DNA of 64,000 nucleotides from Facklamia lactis (GCF_015863205.1 NZ_JACBXQ010000002.1:372001-436000), one strand, 5' to 3'; shown: positions 35,599 to 46,778, numbered from the stretch's first letter. Made by a program: numbers and translations. Notes: generated by a model from the letters alone, not told the origin.

Positions 35599-36153
35599 CT
35601 AAGCCAAGAAATCATCAGTTACATCAGAAAGTGTTTTAAAATCTGAACTCGCAGAGGATCCACCACCTAGCGGTTCTCCGTCACGAATTTTCTGGATATT
35701 TCCTAGACCGCAGGCTACTCCTCGATTCCCATTCACGTTGTAAGCATAAAAATTGATGGATACTCGTGCATAAACGCCAGAGTAAACTTCTGAACGATCC
35801 AGGATTGGATTCACATATTCATCAACAATTTGTGGCGCACGTACAGCATTAGCATTGACAAAGAAGGCATCTTGGTAGGCTGCATCTTCTTTCTCAATAT
35901 TTCCGTCCCGTAATGGTAATTTTAAAGCTGCTTTATTGGGTTTCTTGCCACCAAACTTTCCTATTCCTTGTTCAATCGCGGCATCAATAGCTCGTTCGAT
36001 AGCCTCAATAGTTTTCGTATCTGACTTTGGAATAATTAATGATGCAGAATATTTTTCTTTTCCGCCATTCATGGCAGCACGTGGTTCCCAGACGTTTGCA
36101 TAGCTTAATCTCACTTCACCTGTAACGACTTTCGTTGGATTCATATTTGACAT
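35599..36153 (-). CDS. DUF2815 protein (phage single-strand DNA-binding type)
   Basis: 184 residues from ATG 36153 (AAAGGAG upstream; the longer reading has no site). MSNMNPTKVVTGEVRLSYAN and VWEPRAAMNGGKEKYSASLI match the DUF2815 N-terminus, and VYSGVYARVSINFYAYNVNG with NRGVACGLGNIQKIRDGEPL the C-terminus; the end is acidic (SDFKTLSDVTDDFLA), as in SSB proteins. DUF2815 genes nearly always pair with DUF2800 and family A polymerase genes, as here. Confidence 0.88.
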   Translation of the reverse strand: MSNMNPTKVVTGEVRLSYANVWEPRAAMNGGKEKYSASLIIPKSDTKTIEAIERAIDAAIEQGIGKFGGKKPNKAALKLPLRDGNIEKEDAAYQDAFFVNANAVRAPQIVDEYVNPILDRSEVYSGVYARVSINFYAYNVNGNRGVACGLGNIQKIRDGEPLGGGSSASSDFKTLSDVTDDFLA

Positions 36154-36169
36154 AATTTTTTCTCCTTTT

Positions 36170-37297
36170 CTATTTAAAATCTTCTTTAACATCGTGTCTG
36201 ACAATGGCTGGACGTCCATCACTATCCAGGACTAACTGTGGTTTGCCTGATGAGCGCGTTATCAAATCACCAAATATTTCATTAAATGTCTTGTTACCAA
36301 TTTGCTTCTCTAACTTAGTAAGAGCCTTTAGTTTCACTTCATGAATATCTTGAATACCTTCATCATTTGCGCGTTGTTCCACTAAAGCTACATCCATATA
36401 TTTTCGAGTGGTTCGGCCTTCTACCAATTTAAACCCAGACCATTCTTTGTTATGTTCGATCGCTTGTTGGTAAGCATAGGCTTTCACATCCTCCGCCCAT
36501 CTCACCAGATCGTCTAATTGAGGCAGTATGGATTCAATCTCCTCATCTGACAGCAAATGCGCTTCTTTTAATTCATACTTTTTAAGTTCAAGATGGTGAT
36601 TCGCTCTGTCTTTAGACACTGCTCTAATCTTGGTATGCTTTAACCACTCGCCAGGATTCAATTCACCTTCACCTTGATAAGCAAGTTCCGCTTTCTCTTT
36701 CAATTCGCCGTTTGCCCATTCCAGGAGCGCATCTAAATCAATGACCCATGTCGCGATATTTCCGATACGAGGTTGATAGATTGAAAGATGAATTGTTTCA
36801 ATATCATAAATCATATCCAGTAACGAGATAGCTCCGAGTGCGTATAGTTTCATTTGTGGGTTGTCCTCAACCGGAACATAGGTCTTCCCATATTTAAAAT
36901 CTACAACTTTAAGGGTTGCCCCCGATGCGAGAATACAGTCTGCGGTTCCGAATCCTTCTGGAACATAAGTTGAAAAATCAACTCTTTGTTCAATTAAAAC
37001 AAGCGGACTTTCTAATTCAGACATTTGTTCATGAATAAAACTGACGTAATCATCAGTGTAGGCTTCCATTTCATCAGAGTGATAAACAGAGGCCGGACGA
37101 TTATTTTCAATACCTAATGACTTTTTCAATTTAAATTCAGCTAGTTCATGGGCAGCGGTTCCTTCTTCGGCATATACATTGGAGTCATCCACCCCCATTT
37201 CTTCGACAGCAATTTGTTCGAGTCTTGAAATGGGTGGGTGTTCTAACCACTTATGGGCACTAGAAGCCGATAAGAGAGCATGGTTCTTATTCGTCAT
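36170..37297 (-). CDS. DUF2800 protein (PD-(D/E)XK/Cas4-like nuclease)
   Basis: 375 residues. The N-terminal SSAHKWLEHPPISRLEQIAV and EEGTAAHELAEFKLKK, then ADCILASGATLKVVDFKYGK (Asp...Asp-x-Lys of the nuclease core) and MKLYALGAISL (QxxxY-like helix) follow the RecB/Cas4-like exonuclease order. It probably processes DNA ends for recombination with the DUF2815 ssDNA-binding partner, like lambda Exo and Beta. It overlaps the upstream 108-residue gene by 11 bp. Confidence 0.88.
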   Translation of the reverse strand: MTNKNHALLSASSAHKWLEHPPISRLEQIAVEEMGVDDSNVYAEEGTAAHELAEFKLKKSLGIENNRPASVYHSDEMEAYTDDYVSFIHEQMSELESPLVLIEQRVDFSTYVPEGFGTADCILASGATLKVVDFKYGKTYVPVEDNPQMKLYALGAISLLDMIYDIETIHLSIYQPRIGNIATWVIDLDALLEWANGELKEKAELAYQGEGELNPGEWLKHTKIRAVSKDRANHHLELKKYELKEAHLLSDEEIESILPQLDDLVRWAEDVKAYAYQQAIEHNKEWSGFKLVEGRTTRKYMDVALVEQRANDEGIQDIHEVKLKALTKLEKQIGNKTFNEIFGDLITRSSGKPQLVLDSDGRPAIVRHDVKEDFK

Positions 37298-37613
37298 GAC
37301 TTAATGCCTCCGCTTCATGCCATAGGATGTAATAAGTAGATGGATCTAAGTCGCTTAACTTATTGGACCCCATTTTTTTAATAAGAGACCGAATTTCATC
37401 TGAGAACCCTTCTTGTGCTTTCTTTGCTAACTGTTTTTGTATAGCCTCAAAACTGATTGGCTGTACTGTTTCTTGTTCATCGGGAATAGCATACTCATCT
37501 AATGTCATCTGGTTAGGATCCTCACTAACAAATGCTTGGTAAAAGTGTTCCCAATCTTCGTAAAACGATTTAATTTTATCGTTGATGGCTTGTAACTGTT
37601 TCATCTGACTCAT
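37287..37613 (-). CDS. Phage hypothetical protein
   Basis: 108 residues: an N-terminal helix (KQLQAINDKIKSFYEDWEHF), an acidic middle (PDEQETVQPISFEAIQKQLA) and a C-terminal module (DEIRSLIKKMGSNKLSDLDP, STYYILWHEAEALSHDE) resembling the rRNA-biogenesis-like tail of small phage early proteins that precede DUF2800. GAGGAGG precedes ATG 37613. It overlaps both neighbours, so it is part of the early operon. Function unknown. Confidence 0.65.
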   Translation of the reverse strand: MSQMKQLQAINDKIKSFYEDWEHFYQAFVSEDPNQMTLDEYAIPDEQETVQPISFEAIQKQLAKKAQEGFSDEIRSLIKKMGSNKLSDLDPSTYYILWHEAEALSHDE

Positions 37614-37794
37614 CTAAGATTTCCTCCTCTTTAATTTCGACTGATGCGATTTCATCGCCGGGTACTAATATCGTTATTTGCTGTTCTATTCCAAACAATT
37701 TTTGATATAAACGCTGACTAAGCCGAGCTTTTCTTATACGAACCATTTCTTGCTGACGCTTTGGCCTGGTTCTAATGGTTAGAGTTTGTTTCAT
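37576..37794 (-). CDS. Small basic phage protein
   Basis: 72 residues from ATG 37794 (AAAGGAGG upstream). MKQTLTIRTRPKRQQEMVRI, RKARLSQRLYQKLFGIEQQI, then an acidic tail (VEIKEEEILDESDETVT). The basic front and acidic back suggest nucleic-acid or protein binding. No family recognised. It is the second gene of the early operon and overlaps the next gene by 38 bp. Confidence 0.6.
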   Translation of the reverse strand: MKQTLTIRTRPKRQQEMVRIRKARLSQRLYQKLFGIEQQITILVPGDEIASVEIKEEEILDESDETVTSHQR

Positions 37795-37838
37795 CCAGGT
37801 TCCTCCTTTCGAAGGGCTTTTGATTTTTTCCCCTTCAT

Positions 37839-37870
37839 TATTAGCCACCAGGGGGACCTAATTCGGACGG
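37839..37870 (-). repeat. Repeat copy 1: CCGTCCGAATT...TGGCTAATA after the sigma-like gene
   Basis: The sigma-like gene ends in Arg-Pro-Asn-stop within CCGTCCGAATTAG; translation through the stop would give GPPGG-like residues (GTCCCCCTGGTGGCTAATAA). The two outer blocks recur at 16339-16369 in the same orientation. Confidence 0.55.
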
Positions 37871-38355
37871 GCTTGGATATATTTTTTTAATTTAGTTTTT
37901 GCTCGGTTGACTGCTTTACGAATTGCGGATTCATCTTTACCTTCTTCTCGCGCGATGCTGGAATAACTTTCCCCATCAATTAGGCATCTTTGTATCAAAT
38001 ATATCTGCCGGTCAGATAAGATACTCGATAACTCATTCATCCATACCTTGCTTAATACCTGGGACTCCACATCAACATTCGATTCAATAACTCTTTTTTG
38101 TAATTTACGATTTTTATAATCCTCACGACTTATATCTTCATAAGACCTATGCCGGTCACTTCTAGATTGTTTCCTATCATTCAGCTTTTCCTCATAATAA
38201 AAATCTAGAAGTTCTGTTTTCCAATCAGCCTGATAATTCGAATCAGTCATTGCAATGATTAATTCCTGGTCATCTGGGAAGTCCTCAATCATCAACTCAA
38301 TTTCTTTGCCACTCTTACCTATATATTTCACTATTAACGGTTTATACTGTTTCAC
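37858..38355 (-). CDS. Sigma-70-like phage regulator (region 4 HTH)
   Basis: 165 residues starting at GTG 38355. The C-terminal part is sigma region 4: LSDRQIYLIQRCLIDGESYS and SIAREEGKDESAIRKAVNRAKTKLKKYIQ. The N-terminus (KQYKPLIVKYIGKSGKEIEL; KTELLDFYYEEKLNDRKQSR) matches a family of small sigma-like proteins at the head of early operons in phage and conjugative elements of Firmicutes. It is the first gene of the early operon and likely controls its expression, reading from the hairpin-containing leader at 38356-38640. Confidence 0.8.
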   Translation of the reverse strand: MKQYKPLIVKYIGKSGKEIELMIEDFPDDQELIIAMTDSNYQADWKTELLDFYYEEKLNDRKQSRSDRHRSYEDISREDYKNRKLQKRVIESNVDVESQVLSKVWMNELSSILSDRQIYLIQRCLIDGESYSSIAREEGKDESAIRKAVNRAKTKLKKYIQARPN

Positions 38356-38440
38356 TGTTTTGCTCCCTCTTGCCTAGAGAGCATCAAGAGCAAAGAGGAC
38401 AGCAAAGAGGCCTGTGACCAACAAAGTACACAGACCTACT

Positions 38441-38557
38441 CCTGCCATAAAATGAGCGCATTAAGGTAAGGGTACTTTTATCTACTCAAAACCTAAGTAT
38501 CAAACTTAGATCTTGAGTAGATTTTGTATCCTCTTGCCCTTAATGCATATCAGGCAG
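38441..38557. other. 117-bp imperfect hairpin upstream of the early operon
   Basis: Nested inverted repeats: CTAAGT/ACTTAG around an ATCAA loop (38493-38509), TCTACTCAA/TTGAGTAGA, GCATTAAGG (38458-38466) with CCTTAATGC (38538-38546), and CCTGCC/GGCAG at the outside. It could form a cruciform or a long RNA stem. It lies between the ImmA-like gene and the sigma-like gene: a possible replication origin, operator or regulatory RNA. Confidence 0.65.
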
Positions 38558-38651
38558 TATGATATTTAATATGAAATAAATTATCTATTTCTATTTCCAT
38601 TATCACAGGAAGCTCACATTATGACCCGGCATTAATCGTGCCGATTTAAAC

Positions 38652-38705
38652 AAAAAAACTGCTTCAATCTACGGTTTTTATTCCGTGGATTAAAGCAGTT
38701 TTTTT
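38652..38705. terminator. Bidirectional terminator
   Basis: A 23-bp near-perfect stem (AAACTGCTTCAATCTACGG-type arms with two mismatches) around an 8-base loop, bounded by A7 and T7. It ends the ImmA-like transcript and insulates the early operon. Confidence 0.85.
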
Positions 38706-38743
38706 AACAACTTTAAGTATATTAGCATTTCAAGCGGCAGGCT

Positions 38744-40675
38744 TCATTCCGCATCTTCAAAATAATGTTTATCTGTTCTACCTAAAACATTAAAATTTTG
38801 TGCATATAATATTTTATTACATGCATGTAAGCCTAAATTGGCGTGACTAAATAATAAAGTTTGATACATTACGTCTCGAGGAGTAGACCTTAACTCGTAC
38901 CCAGCTAATTTCAGTATTTTAAAACTAATATGAGGAGGTAAACCCATACCTAGACAGAATTGCATAATAACATCAAGAGAATGCTCTATATCATCTTGAT
39001 TTTTCAATTGTCTTAATTTTCGGTCACTTAAATCACATAATTCCGCGACTTCCTCTACTGTATAATCATATAAATTGATAATATAACTAATTGCCTCAGG
39101 TAAATTATTTGGTATGTTTTTTAACAGTTCGTACAGATTATTTTGTTCTTCTCTCAAGAAGCTTGTTTTATCATCCACATCTTCTGGATAGGCTAAACTA
39201 AATTGTAATCTTGACCGTTGGCTATGATATAAAACCCCTAAATAAAGAAAATGAAGCTGGGATTTGGTTGTTGACATTAATTTCACGTTAAATGGAAGAC
39301 AACATTCATCCATATGATATCTGGCATAATCGGTCAGATTAATTTCACCATTAACCGTCTCATAAAGATATTTACTATCGTTTTTAATTACATGTGATTC
39401 TACATAAACATAGTTTTCTCCAGATAGTTTACGCCTTAATTCTTCTGACCTATCAAGGAGGTCAATAAAATCATCATATTTTAAAGAAAATGTCTGATTA
39501 CGTTTTAAACTTCCTCGAGAAAATGCATAATTTTCAACATATTTTCCATCTACATAATTTAGTACTCCCATAGCTTCTTCATAACCTAGATCAATAAGTC
39601 TTATCTTTGCCGTAACTATAGACACATTAAAGTTTTGAGCAATCTGAGATATTGCCCAGTTAATCTGAGCGACCTTACCTTCAATGTCACTTTTTTCCTT
39701 TAAGTACTCAAATCCGTCTATGTTGCCTAACATATCAGAAAAATTTTGGTGTTCTATTTGATATTCCTCGACTTTATCTATGCAAATTTCCTTTGGTAAT
39801 AGTATACATGGAGCTAAACTACGGGCATGTATTTCCATAAAAGTATTTTCTCTTTGTAATTGAAAATTAGTTGTTGAGGAAATTCCTTCGTCTATTTGCA
39901 TATTGGAGTGAACTAATTCGCCAAACATAGCTGCTTTATAATGAAGTATCCAATGAATACATTCATGAATGATTGTATTATTATATGCCCCGGTACCTTT
40001 ATTCTCTTTTAGACGAGGATCAATTACTACGGTTCCTTTTTCGATAATAACCAATTCTTCGGGATAATCTTCAATTGCTACGGATTTAACAGCAGAATCG
40101 CGAAAATAAACCTGACCATGAATACTACAATCTTCACTTAGAACTAATTCTTTCACATCTAATTTGATGCGATGGGCAAAAGCTAAGGGATTAATAGCTT
40201 CGCCAGTTTCAAACACTTCTGGATAAACTATTTCAAGAATTTCAGAGGCTATTTCATCATTTTGTTTTTTATGTATGATAGGAACTAGTTGATCATCAAG
40301 GGGATATTCATGATTTACTGTGTTTGAATATTTACCATAGCTAAGAGCTCCCATTTCATGAAAGTCTTCCTCGATTCTGAATTGAGCCTGCAAATTAGCC
40401 CACGGACGCTCAGTAAACCCATAAGAACCAGATTCTTCATGTACCGAAATCCGCCACTCCTGCTTTATTTGGATAGTTATATCTAATAAATAAGGACCTA
40501 TATCATTGATAAATAATTTAATAATATCGAAATCTAATAATTCAATATGGCCAACATTTTCATTCGGATAATGCAAGTCCGTTAATTCAATTAAATGATT
40601 TGGAATATAGATTTCCAACCATTCTTTAATTTCATCTTTATACTCTTTCTTAATTAGCTGTTTAAATGATAGCAA
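38744..40675 (-). CDS. Large ImmA/IrrE-type metallopeptidase-like protein
   Basis: 643 residues from TTG 40675 (AAGAGGTG upstream). Near the middle it has TIIHECIHWILHYKAAMFGE, an HExxH-like zinc site (His-Glu-Cys-Ile-His) with a downstream acidic residue, as in ImmA/IrrE peptidases. About residues 545-600 hold a helix-turn-helix (YTVEEVAELCDLSDRKLRQL). The N-terminal 200 residues match nothing I know. ImmA-type proteases cleave phage or ICE repressors after DNA damage. No separate cI-like repressor is seen, so this fused protein may itself sense and regulate; that is inference. It is the last gene before host DNA on the right. Confidence 0.65.
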   Translation of the reverse strand: MLSFKQLIKKEYKDEIKEWLEIYIPNHLIELTDLHYPNENVGHIELLDFDIIKLFINDIGPYLLDITIQIKQEWRISVHEESGSYGFTERPWANLQAQFRIEEDFHEMGALSYGKYSNTVNHEYPLDDQLVPIIHKKQNDEIASEILEIVYPEVFETGEAINPLAFAHRIKLDVKELVLSEDCSIHGQVYFRDSAVKSVAIEDYPEELVIIEKGTVVIDPRLKENKGTGAYNNTIIHECIHWILHYKAAMFGELVHSNMQIDEGISSTTNFQLQRENTFMEIHARSLAPCILLPKEICIDKVEEYQIEHQNFSDMLGNIDGFEYLKEKSDIEGKVAQINWAISQIAQNFNVSIVTAKIRLIDLGYEEAMGVLNYVDGKYVENYAFSRGSLKRNQTFSLKYDDFIDLLDRSEELRRKLSGENYVYVESHVIKNDSKYLYETVNGEINLTDYARYHMDECCLPFNVKLMSTTKSQLHFLYLGVLYHSQRSRLQFSLAYPEDVDDKTSFLREEQNNLYELLKNIPNNLPEAISYIINLYDYTVEEVAELCDLSDRKLRQLKNQDDIEHSLDVIMQFCLGMGLPPHISFKILKLAGYELRSTPRDVMYQTLLFSHANLGLHACNKILYAQNFNVLGRTDKHYFEDAE

Positions 40676-40807
40676 GAAAGCACCTCTTTTCCAAAGAACT
40701 TATGTTCGCTTTTATATTGTAGCATCTATATTAAGCAGCTTCAATATTACCATAATTTAATAAGACATATCATACATGAAATTAACTTTCTAACTTAGTC
40801 GACAAAT

Positions 40808-40835
40808 TAAAAAGGAAGACCCGCGTCTCCCTTTT
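40808..40835 (-). terminator. Terminator of the lac operon
   Basis: AAGGGAGAC pairs with GTCTTCCTT around a GC-rich loop on the minus strand, followed by TTTAATTTG. It lies just after the lacG stop. Confidence 0.75.
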
Positions 40836-40841
40836 AAGTCA

Positions 40842-42248
<1,407 letters not shown>

Positions 42249-42262
42249 TTAGCCTCGATTCC

Positions 42263-43987
42263 TTATTGTAAATTCTCTTCAACAAATGCTAAAGCACCTT
42301 CACCATCACGCGTCAATGCTATATATTCCGCTCCGGCTGTCTTAGCCAGCTTGATGCCTAACTTATCCGTCTCTGCTTTCATATCCTCATAATTAGAAGC
42401 TACTTGTGGTGCTAGAATAACAAATTGATATTGAGGAAGTATCTCGCGGTGTGCTCCATAGCTTCCAGCTGTAGCCTTAATAGGTCTATCATATTCTTTA
42501 GCAGCCTTGTTCAAGGCATTGGCTAAAAGTCCACTCGTTCCACCACCTGCACATAGTACCAGTACATTAGTTGATTCTGTCGCTTTAACAGCTGTTGAAG
42601 GCTCAGCTTTCACTGTTGTAGTCTCTTCAACCTGACTCTTCTCAAGAATCGCTGTAGCTTTACGTGTATCAAAGCTCTGTTCAACTTTGGCTTTTAATTC
42701 ATCAGACGATGATACTCCTGACTCTTCTTCCGCTAGAATCTGACGGTCATAGACTTTCAAGAACGGGTAGTAGATTAAGACATCCACGATGATTAAGACG
42801 GCAACCAGGACAAAGGATAAGAATTGGAAGTTCGTTCCTAACAAGATACCAAGCGGTGCTGGTGTTGTCCAAGGAAGATTCGTTGTAAAGCTATTCATTC
42901 CTAAGGCATCGATAAAGAATTTAAAGATCCAAACATTGGCAATCGGTGCAAAGATAAATGGCACAAAGAATACAGGATTCAAGACGATGGGTGCCCCGAA
43001 CAAGAGAGGTTCATTCACCCCAAAGAATGTGGGTATAACAGACGCGCGTCCAATGGCTTTGTTACGCTTAGACTTAGTCATCCACATAAACATGAATGGA
43101 ACAACAAGCGTTGCACCAGTACCCCCCATTGTGACAATGAACATCTGAGTTCCAGATGTTAAGATTTTATCCGCATGTTCACCTGCTTGTAGTAATTGTA
43201 AGTTCACATCAATGTTGGCATAGGTAATAGCTGCAATAGCTGGCTCAACAATTGAAGGACCATGAATCCCAATAAACCAGAAGAATGCATACGCACCAAA
43301 GATAATGGTAATCCCCAAGTAACCATCTGCTGCTTGGAATAAAGGCGCAAGTAAGGTACCAATAGATTCAGCAACATTTACGCCCAGTGTGCTTCTTACA
43401 AATAACGAAACCGCATAAAGGATAACCACTGAGACAGTAAAAGGAATTAAGTCTTTAAACACTTGAGATATATTAGGTGGGACTTCTTCTGGCATTGGAA
43501 TCGTCACATTATTCTTCACACATACTTTATAGACATTGACCGTCACGAATGCAGCGATAAAGGCTGTGATTAGCCCCTTCGTCCCCATGAATTCCGTTAA
43601 GAATCCACCTTCTTGGGCAGGATCGGCTGCCATCAATAAGAAGCCTACCATCGTTGCTAGCATAGTTGAGATATAGTTTATCTGATTAGTTGCTTCCATG
43701 TCTCGATTCATAGAATCGGTCAATGACTTTGCTGTCGTCCCTGATACAAAGAAAGCTAAGATTCCCATAGAATAGTTATAAGGGACCATTAAGAAATTCT
43801 CTACTTCAGGACTCCAGTGGAATCCCCATGCGTTTGGCACATAGGCTAGTAGAATAAATATACTAGAGAATAGAATGACTGGCATACCCGCGATAAAACC
43901 ATCACGGATAGCACGAATATAGATATTACGAGAAATTTTCTCGAAGAAAGGTTTGGCTTTTTCAATTTGAGCAATTAATGTATTCAT
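42263..43987 (-). CDS. lacE: PTS lactose-specific transporter EIICB
   Basis: 574 residues. The N-terminal 415 form the EIIC membrane channel with about ten spans ([60 protein letters not shown]). After a charged linker the EIIB domain begins [20 protein letters not shown], whose Cys (about 480) carries the phosphate. It imports lactose and phosphorylates it at C6, receiving phosphate from LacF encoded just upstream (9 bp). Confidence 0.97.
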   Translation of the reverse strand: MNTLIAQIEKAKPFFEKISRNIYIRAIRDGFIAGMPVILFSSIFILLAYVPNAWGFHWSPEVENFLMVPYNYSMGILAFFVSGTTAKSLTDSMNRDMEATNQINYISTMLATMVGFLLMAADPAQEGGFLTEFMGTKGLITAFIAAFVTVNVYKVCVKNNVTIPMPEEVPPNISQVFKDLIPFTVSVVILYAVSLFVRSTLGVNVAESIGTLLAPLFQAADGYLGITIIFGAYAFFWFIGIHGPSIVEPAIAAITYANIDVNLQLLQAGEHADKILTSGTQMFIVTMGGTGATLVVPFMFMWMTKSKRNKAIGRASVIPTFFGVNEPLLFGAPIVLNPVFFVPFIFAPIANVWIFKFFIDALGMNSFTTNLPWTTPAPLGILLGTNFQFLSFVLVAVLIIVDVLIYYPFLKVYDRQILAEEESGVSSSDELKAKVEQSFDTRKATAILEKSQVEETTTVKAEPSTAVKATESTNVLVLCAGGGTSGLLANALNKAAKEYDRPIKATAGSYGAHREILPQYQFVILAPQVASNYEDMKAETDKLGIKLAKTAGAEYIALTRDGEGALAFVEENLQ

Positions 43988-43996
43988 AGCTTTACC

Positions 43997-44308
43997 CTAG
44001 CCTTTCTTATAGAATCCAATTAAGTGATTAATTAGATCTTTAAGTAGTATGGTCGTCATCAGATGGTCTTGACCATGCATCATAATGACACTGTATTCAA
44101 TCTCTTCGCCAGATGCTTCTTTAGCAAGGAGATCAGTCTGAGCATTATGTGCACCAACTATCACTTCTTCAGCTTCTGCCACAAGTCTCTCAGCTTCGTC
44201 AAAGTCGCCATCTTTTGCTTTGTTCAAAGCATCTAATAGTTTAGATCGTGCTTCTCCTGCATAGGCAACAATTTCGAAGCCAATCATTCCCACTTCATCT
44301 TTGTTCAT
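43997..44308 (-). CDS. lacF: PTS lactose-specific EIIA
   Basis: 103 residues from ATG 44308 (AAAGGAGG upstream; an in-frame start at 44350 has no site). An all-helical EIIA-Lac/Cel protein: [36 protein letters not shown], and phospho-accepting His78 in [15 protein letters not shown]. It passes phosphate from HPr to the EIIB Cys of LacE. Confidence 0.97.
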   Translation of the reverse strand: MNKDEVGMIGFEIVAYAGEARSKLLDALNKAKDGDFDEAERLVAEAEEVIVGAHNAQTDLLAKEASGEEIEYSVIMMHGQDHLMTTILLKDLINHLIGFYKKG

Positions 44309-44339
44309 GTTAGTTCCTCCTTTTTCCAGAATACCTTTA

Positions 44340-45308
44340 TTATAACCCAAAGTCGCAGGCTACTGCAGTACGATTAAGGACTTCATTCAGGTCTTCTATA
44401 TTCTTTCTTCCTTCTGTCTGTAACCATTCACGAGCCGCTTCTTCCCCTTGTTCAATAAAGACTTGAACAGATCCTGCCCATGTTGCACGTCCACATAATA
44501 CACCATTGAATCTCGCACCGGCTTCATAAGCGAATTCTAAAGTATCTTGGAATAATTTAGCGCTTACACCTGCACTTAGATAGATATAAGGTAGGTCTGT
44601 TGACGCATCTTGTTCTTTAAAAGCTGCTTTGGCCTCTTCTTGAGTATGTAATACTTCTCCGCTCGCAAATCCTTCTACATAATTCATATTCACTGGCACT
44701 TCCACTTTAAGCACATCAACTCCAAAGCGATCTTGAGAGAATACTTTCATCGCACCATTCACTTTATGCGCTTTTAATTTTGCGAATTCAAGACTTCCGT
44801 TATCTTCAATATTTTCATCGTATGTAAGAATTTCAAGGAAGAATGGAATATCCTCTGCCGCACATTCTGAACCAATTCTTTCCATGTAGGCTTGTTTTTG
44901 AAGATTAACAAACTCACTACCATCCACATCATAATAAAGTAGGAACTTAACAGCATCTGCTCCTTGTTCTTTAATGCGTTTTACTGACCATTCTACTAAG
45001 CAATCTGGTAAACGATCGGTCGTCGTAGCGTCATATCCAGTCTTTTCATAGGCTAGTAATAATCCAGCATTATCATCACGTACTTTCGCAGCTGGTAGAC
45101 CGTATTCTGGATCAAGTAGAATTGATGACGCATACGGTGTAAGTTCTTCTGATACAATTTCTTTTAATCGTTCAATCTGTTCAACGGTTGGCTCCTCACT
45201 TTGATACTTACTCATCATTCTCTTTAGAGCACCACGTTGGTCAAAGGCTAGCGCTGAGATAACGCCCTTATCATCAGTCAATTTGTTTAGGTAATCTAGT
45301 TTAGTCAT
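44340..45308 (-). CDS. lacD: Tagatose 1,6-diphosphate aldolase
   Basis: 322 residues, class I aldolase. Signatures: [20 protein letters not shown], the Lys in [13 protein letters not shown] that forms the Schiff base region (with [14 protein letters not shown]), and [14 protein letters not shown]. It cleaves tagatose-1,6-bisphosphate to dihydroxyacetone phosphate and glyceraldehyde-3-phosphate. It starts 2 bp after the lacC stop. Confidence 0.96.
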   Translation of the reverse strand: MTKLDYLNKLTDDKGVISALAFDQRGALKRMMSKYQSEEPTVEQIERLKEIVSEELTPYASSILLDPEYGLPAAKVRDDNAGLLLAYEKTGYDATTTDRLPDCLVEWSVKRIKEQGADAVKFLLYYDVDGSEFVNLQKQAYMERIGSECAAEDIPFFLEILTYDENIEDNGSLEFAKLKAHKVNGAMKVFSQDRFGVDVLKVEVPVNMNYVEGFASGEVLHTQEEAKAAFKEQDASTDLPYIYLSAGVSAKLFQDTLEFAYEAGARFNGVLCGRATWAGSVQVFIEQGEEAAREWLQTEGRKNIEDLNEVLNRTAVACDFGL

Positions 45309-45310
45309 TT

Positions 45311-46246
45311 TTATACTCCTCTAACTTGAATTTTATTGAATAAGGCCTCATAATGATTCAAATTAACATGGCCTGTTATTTCTTCTTGAGCATTTAACAT
45401 TCCTAAGACGTTCGCATGTTTCAGCAATGTCACATCGTCATAATTACGAGTGATTCCCGATACGATTCCTGCTACAGTCGAATCACCTGATCCAACCGGA
45501 TTCACGATATCAATGGTTGGAATGTCTACTTTGTAATACAAATCATTATGTTTAGCAAAAGCACCTTCAGAACCGAGTGAGACAATGACCCACTCCACAC
45601 CATTGAATAAGCTGTCTTGCAGTGCTTCTTTTAATAGATTTAAATCTTTATCTAATTCTCTGCCTAGTAATTGTGATAATTCATCCACATTAGGCTTAAT
45701 GACTTTTGGTTTATGTCCAGATAATAGAACTTGTCTTAAACTTTCTCCGGAGGTGTCTAATACTACTGGGACTTCCTTAGCATTAGCAATCATAATGAGT
45801 TCAACATAGTAATCTGTTGCTAGGCCTGAAGGGGTGCTACCCGATATTGACACAACTTCAGCATCCTTAAGTAAGCTTTCAAAATGATTTTTAAAGGCTT
45901 CTCCCTCTACATCTGAGATGGTCGGACCTGATTCAAGAATCTCTGTCTGCAGTCCTTCATGCAAGATAGCAATGCAGTTTCTTGTATTTCCCTTAATCTG
46001 GTAAAAGTCATGATGAATAGCTCCTTGGTCTAATTGAGACTTAATATAATTCCCAAGGTCTCCTCCTACTAATCCAGTTGCTGTAAGATCCTCGTCTATT
46101 TCTTTTAAGACTCTGGTTACATTCAAGCCTTTACCACCTGCAGACTTATTCACATTACTCACTCGATTCACATCATCTAATTTGAATGTTGGTAATTGAT
46201 AAGCGATATCCACGGATGGATTCATTGTGACAGTTAAGATTGACAT
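45311..46246 (-). CDS. lacC: Tagatose-6-phosphate kinase
   Basis: 311 residues, PfkB family: [15 protein letters not shown] at the start, the sugar-binding [17 protein letters not shown], and the anion-hole/catalytic-Asp motif [16 protein letters not shown] near 250. It phosphorylates tagatose-6-phosphate with ATP. It could also accept fructose-6-phosphate or fructose-1-phosphate, but the operon position supports LacC. Confidence 0.95.
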   Translation of the reverse strand: MSILTVTMNPSVDIAYQLPTFKLDDVNRVSNVNKSAGGKGLNVTRVLKEIDEDLTATGLVGGDLGNYIKSQLDQGAIHHDFYQIKGNTRNCIAILHEGLQTEILESGPTISDVEGEAFKNHFESLLKDAEVVSISGSTPSGLATDYYVELIMIANAKEVPVVLDTSGESLRQVLLSGHKPKVIKPNVDELSQLLGRELDKDLNLLKEALQDSLFNGVEWVIVSLGSEGAFAKHNDLYYKVDIPTIDIVNPVGSGDSTVAGIVSGITRNYDDVTLLKHANVLGMLNAQEEITGHVNLNHYEALFNKIQVRGV

Positions 46247-46262
46247 AAGGTCACCTCTTCAT

Positions 46263-46778
46263 CTAATCTTTGTATTCGCCACGGTCCCATTTTTCAAGAA
46301 ATTCTTTAAAGAAATCTGGGTCTGTTTGATCTACTTCTGCATGATCTAATTGGTTAATCTTGGCAATTAATTCTTTGTTTTCGTCTGTTTCTTTATATTC
46401 AGCTGCAATAAAAGCATCAATAATATCACACATGAGTAATTCACCTGTAATCTTGCCACCGAAACCAATTACATTCGCATTCAATTCTTCTTTTGCATAG
46501 ATAGCTGTTGACATATCACGAACTAAAGCTGAACGGATACCTGCTACCTTATTTACTGCGTTATTAATTCCTACACCAGTACCACAGATACAAATCCCTA
46601 GGTCTGCTTGGCCTCTCGCCACAGCCTCTCCCACCTTTTTCCCGTAGATTGGATAGTGTGTTCTGACATTGTCATATGTTCCAAAGTCAAGGACCTCATA
46701 GCCTTGTTTCTTCAAATAATCAACTACAGCAATCTTTTCATAAGTCACAATATGGTCGCATCCAATAGCAATTTTCAT
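46263..46778 (-). CDS. lacB: Galactose-6-phosphate isomerase subunit B
   Basis: 171 residues from ATG 46778 (GGAGGAG upstream). RpiB/LacAB fold: [20 protein letters not shown], then [20 protein letters not shown] with the active-site Cys/Gly loop, and [11 protein letters not shown]. It forms a heteromer with LacA and converts galactose-6-phosphate to tagatose-6-phosphate. It is longer than LacA by its acidic C-terminal tail. Confidence 0.96.
   Translation of the reverse strand: MKIAIGCDHIVTYEKIAVVDYLKKQGYEVLDFGTYDNVRTHYPIYGKKVGEAVARGQADLGICICGTGVGINNAVNKVAGIRSALVRDMSTAIYAKEELNANVIGFGGKITGELLMCDIIDAFIAAEYKETDENKELIAKINQLDHAEVDQTDPDFFKEFLEKWDRGEYKD

Noticed and set aside
12418-40733. ATCTATATTAA at both ends of the element as attachment-site repeats
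   Set aside because: The 11-bp match is AT-only and lies in promoter-like DNA at both places; chance or shared -10 boxes explain it.
42789-43148. 119-residue plus-strand frame inside lacE
   Set aside because: Antisense shadow of the EIIC membrane domain.
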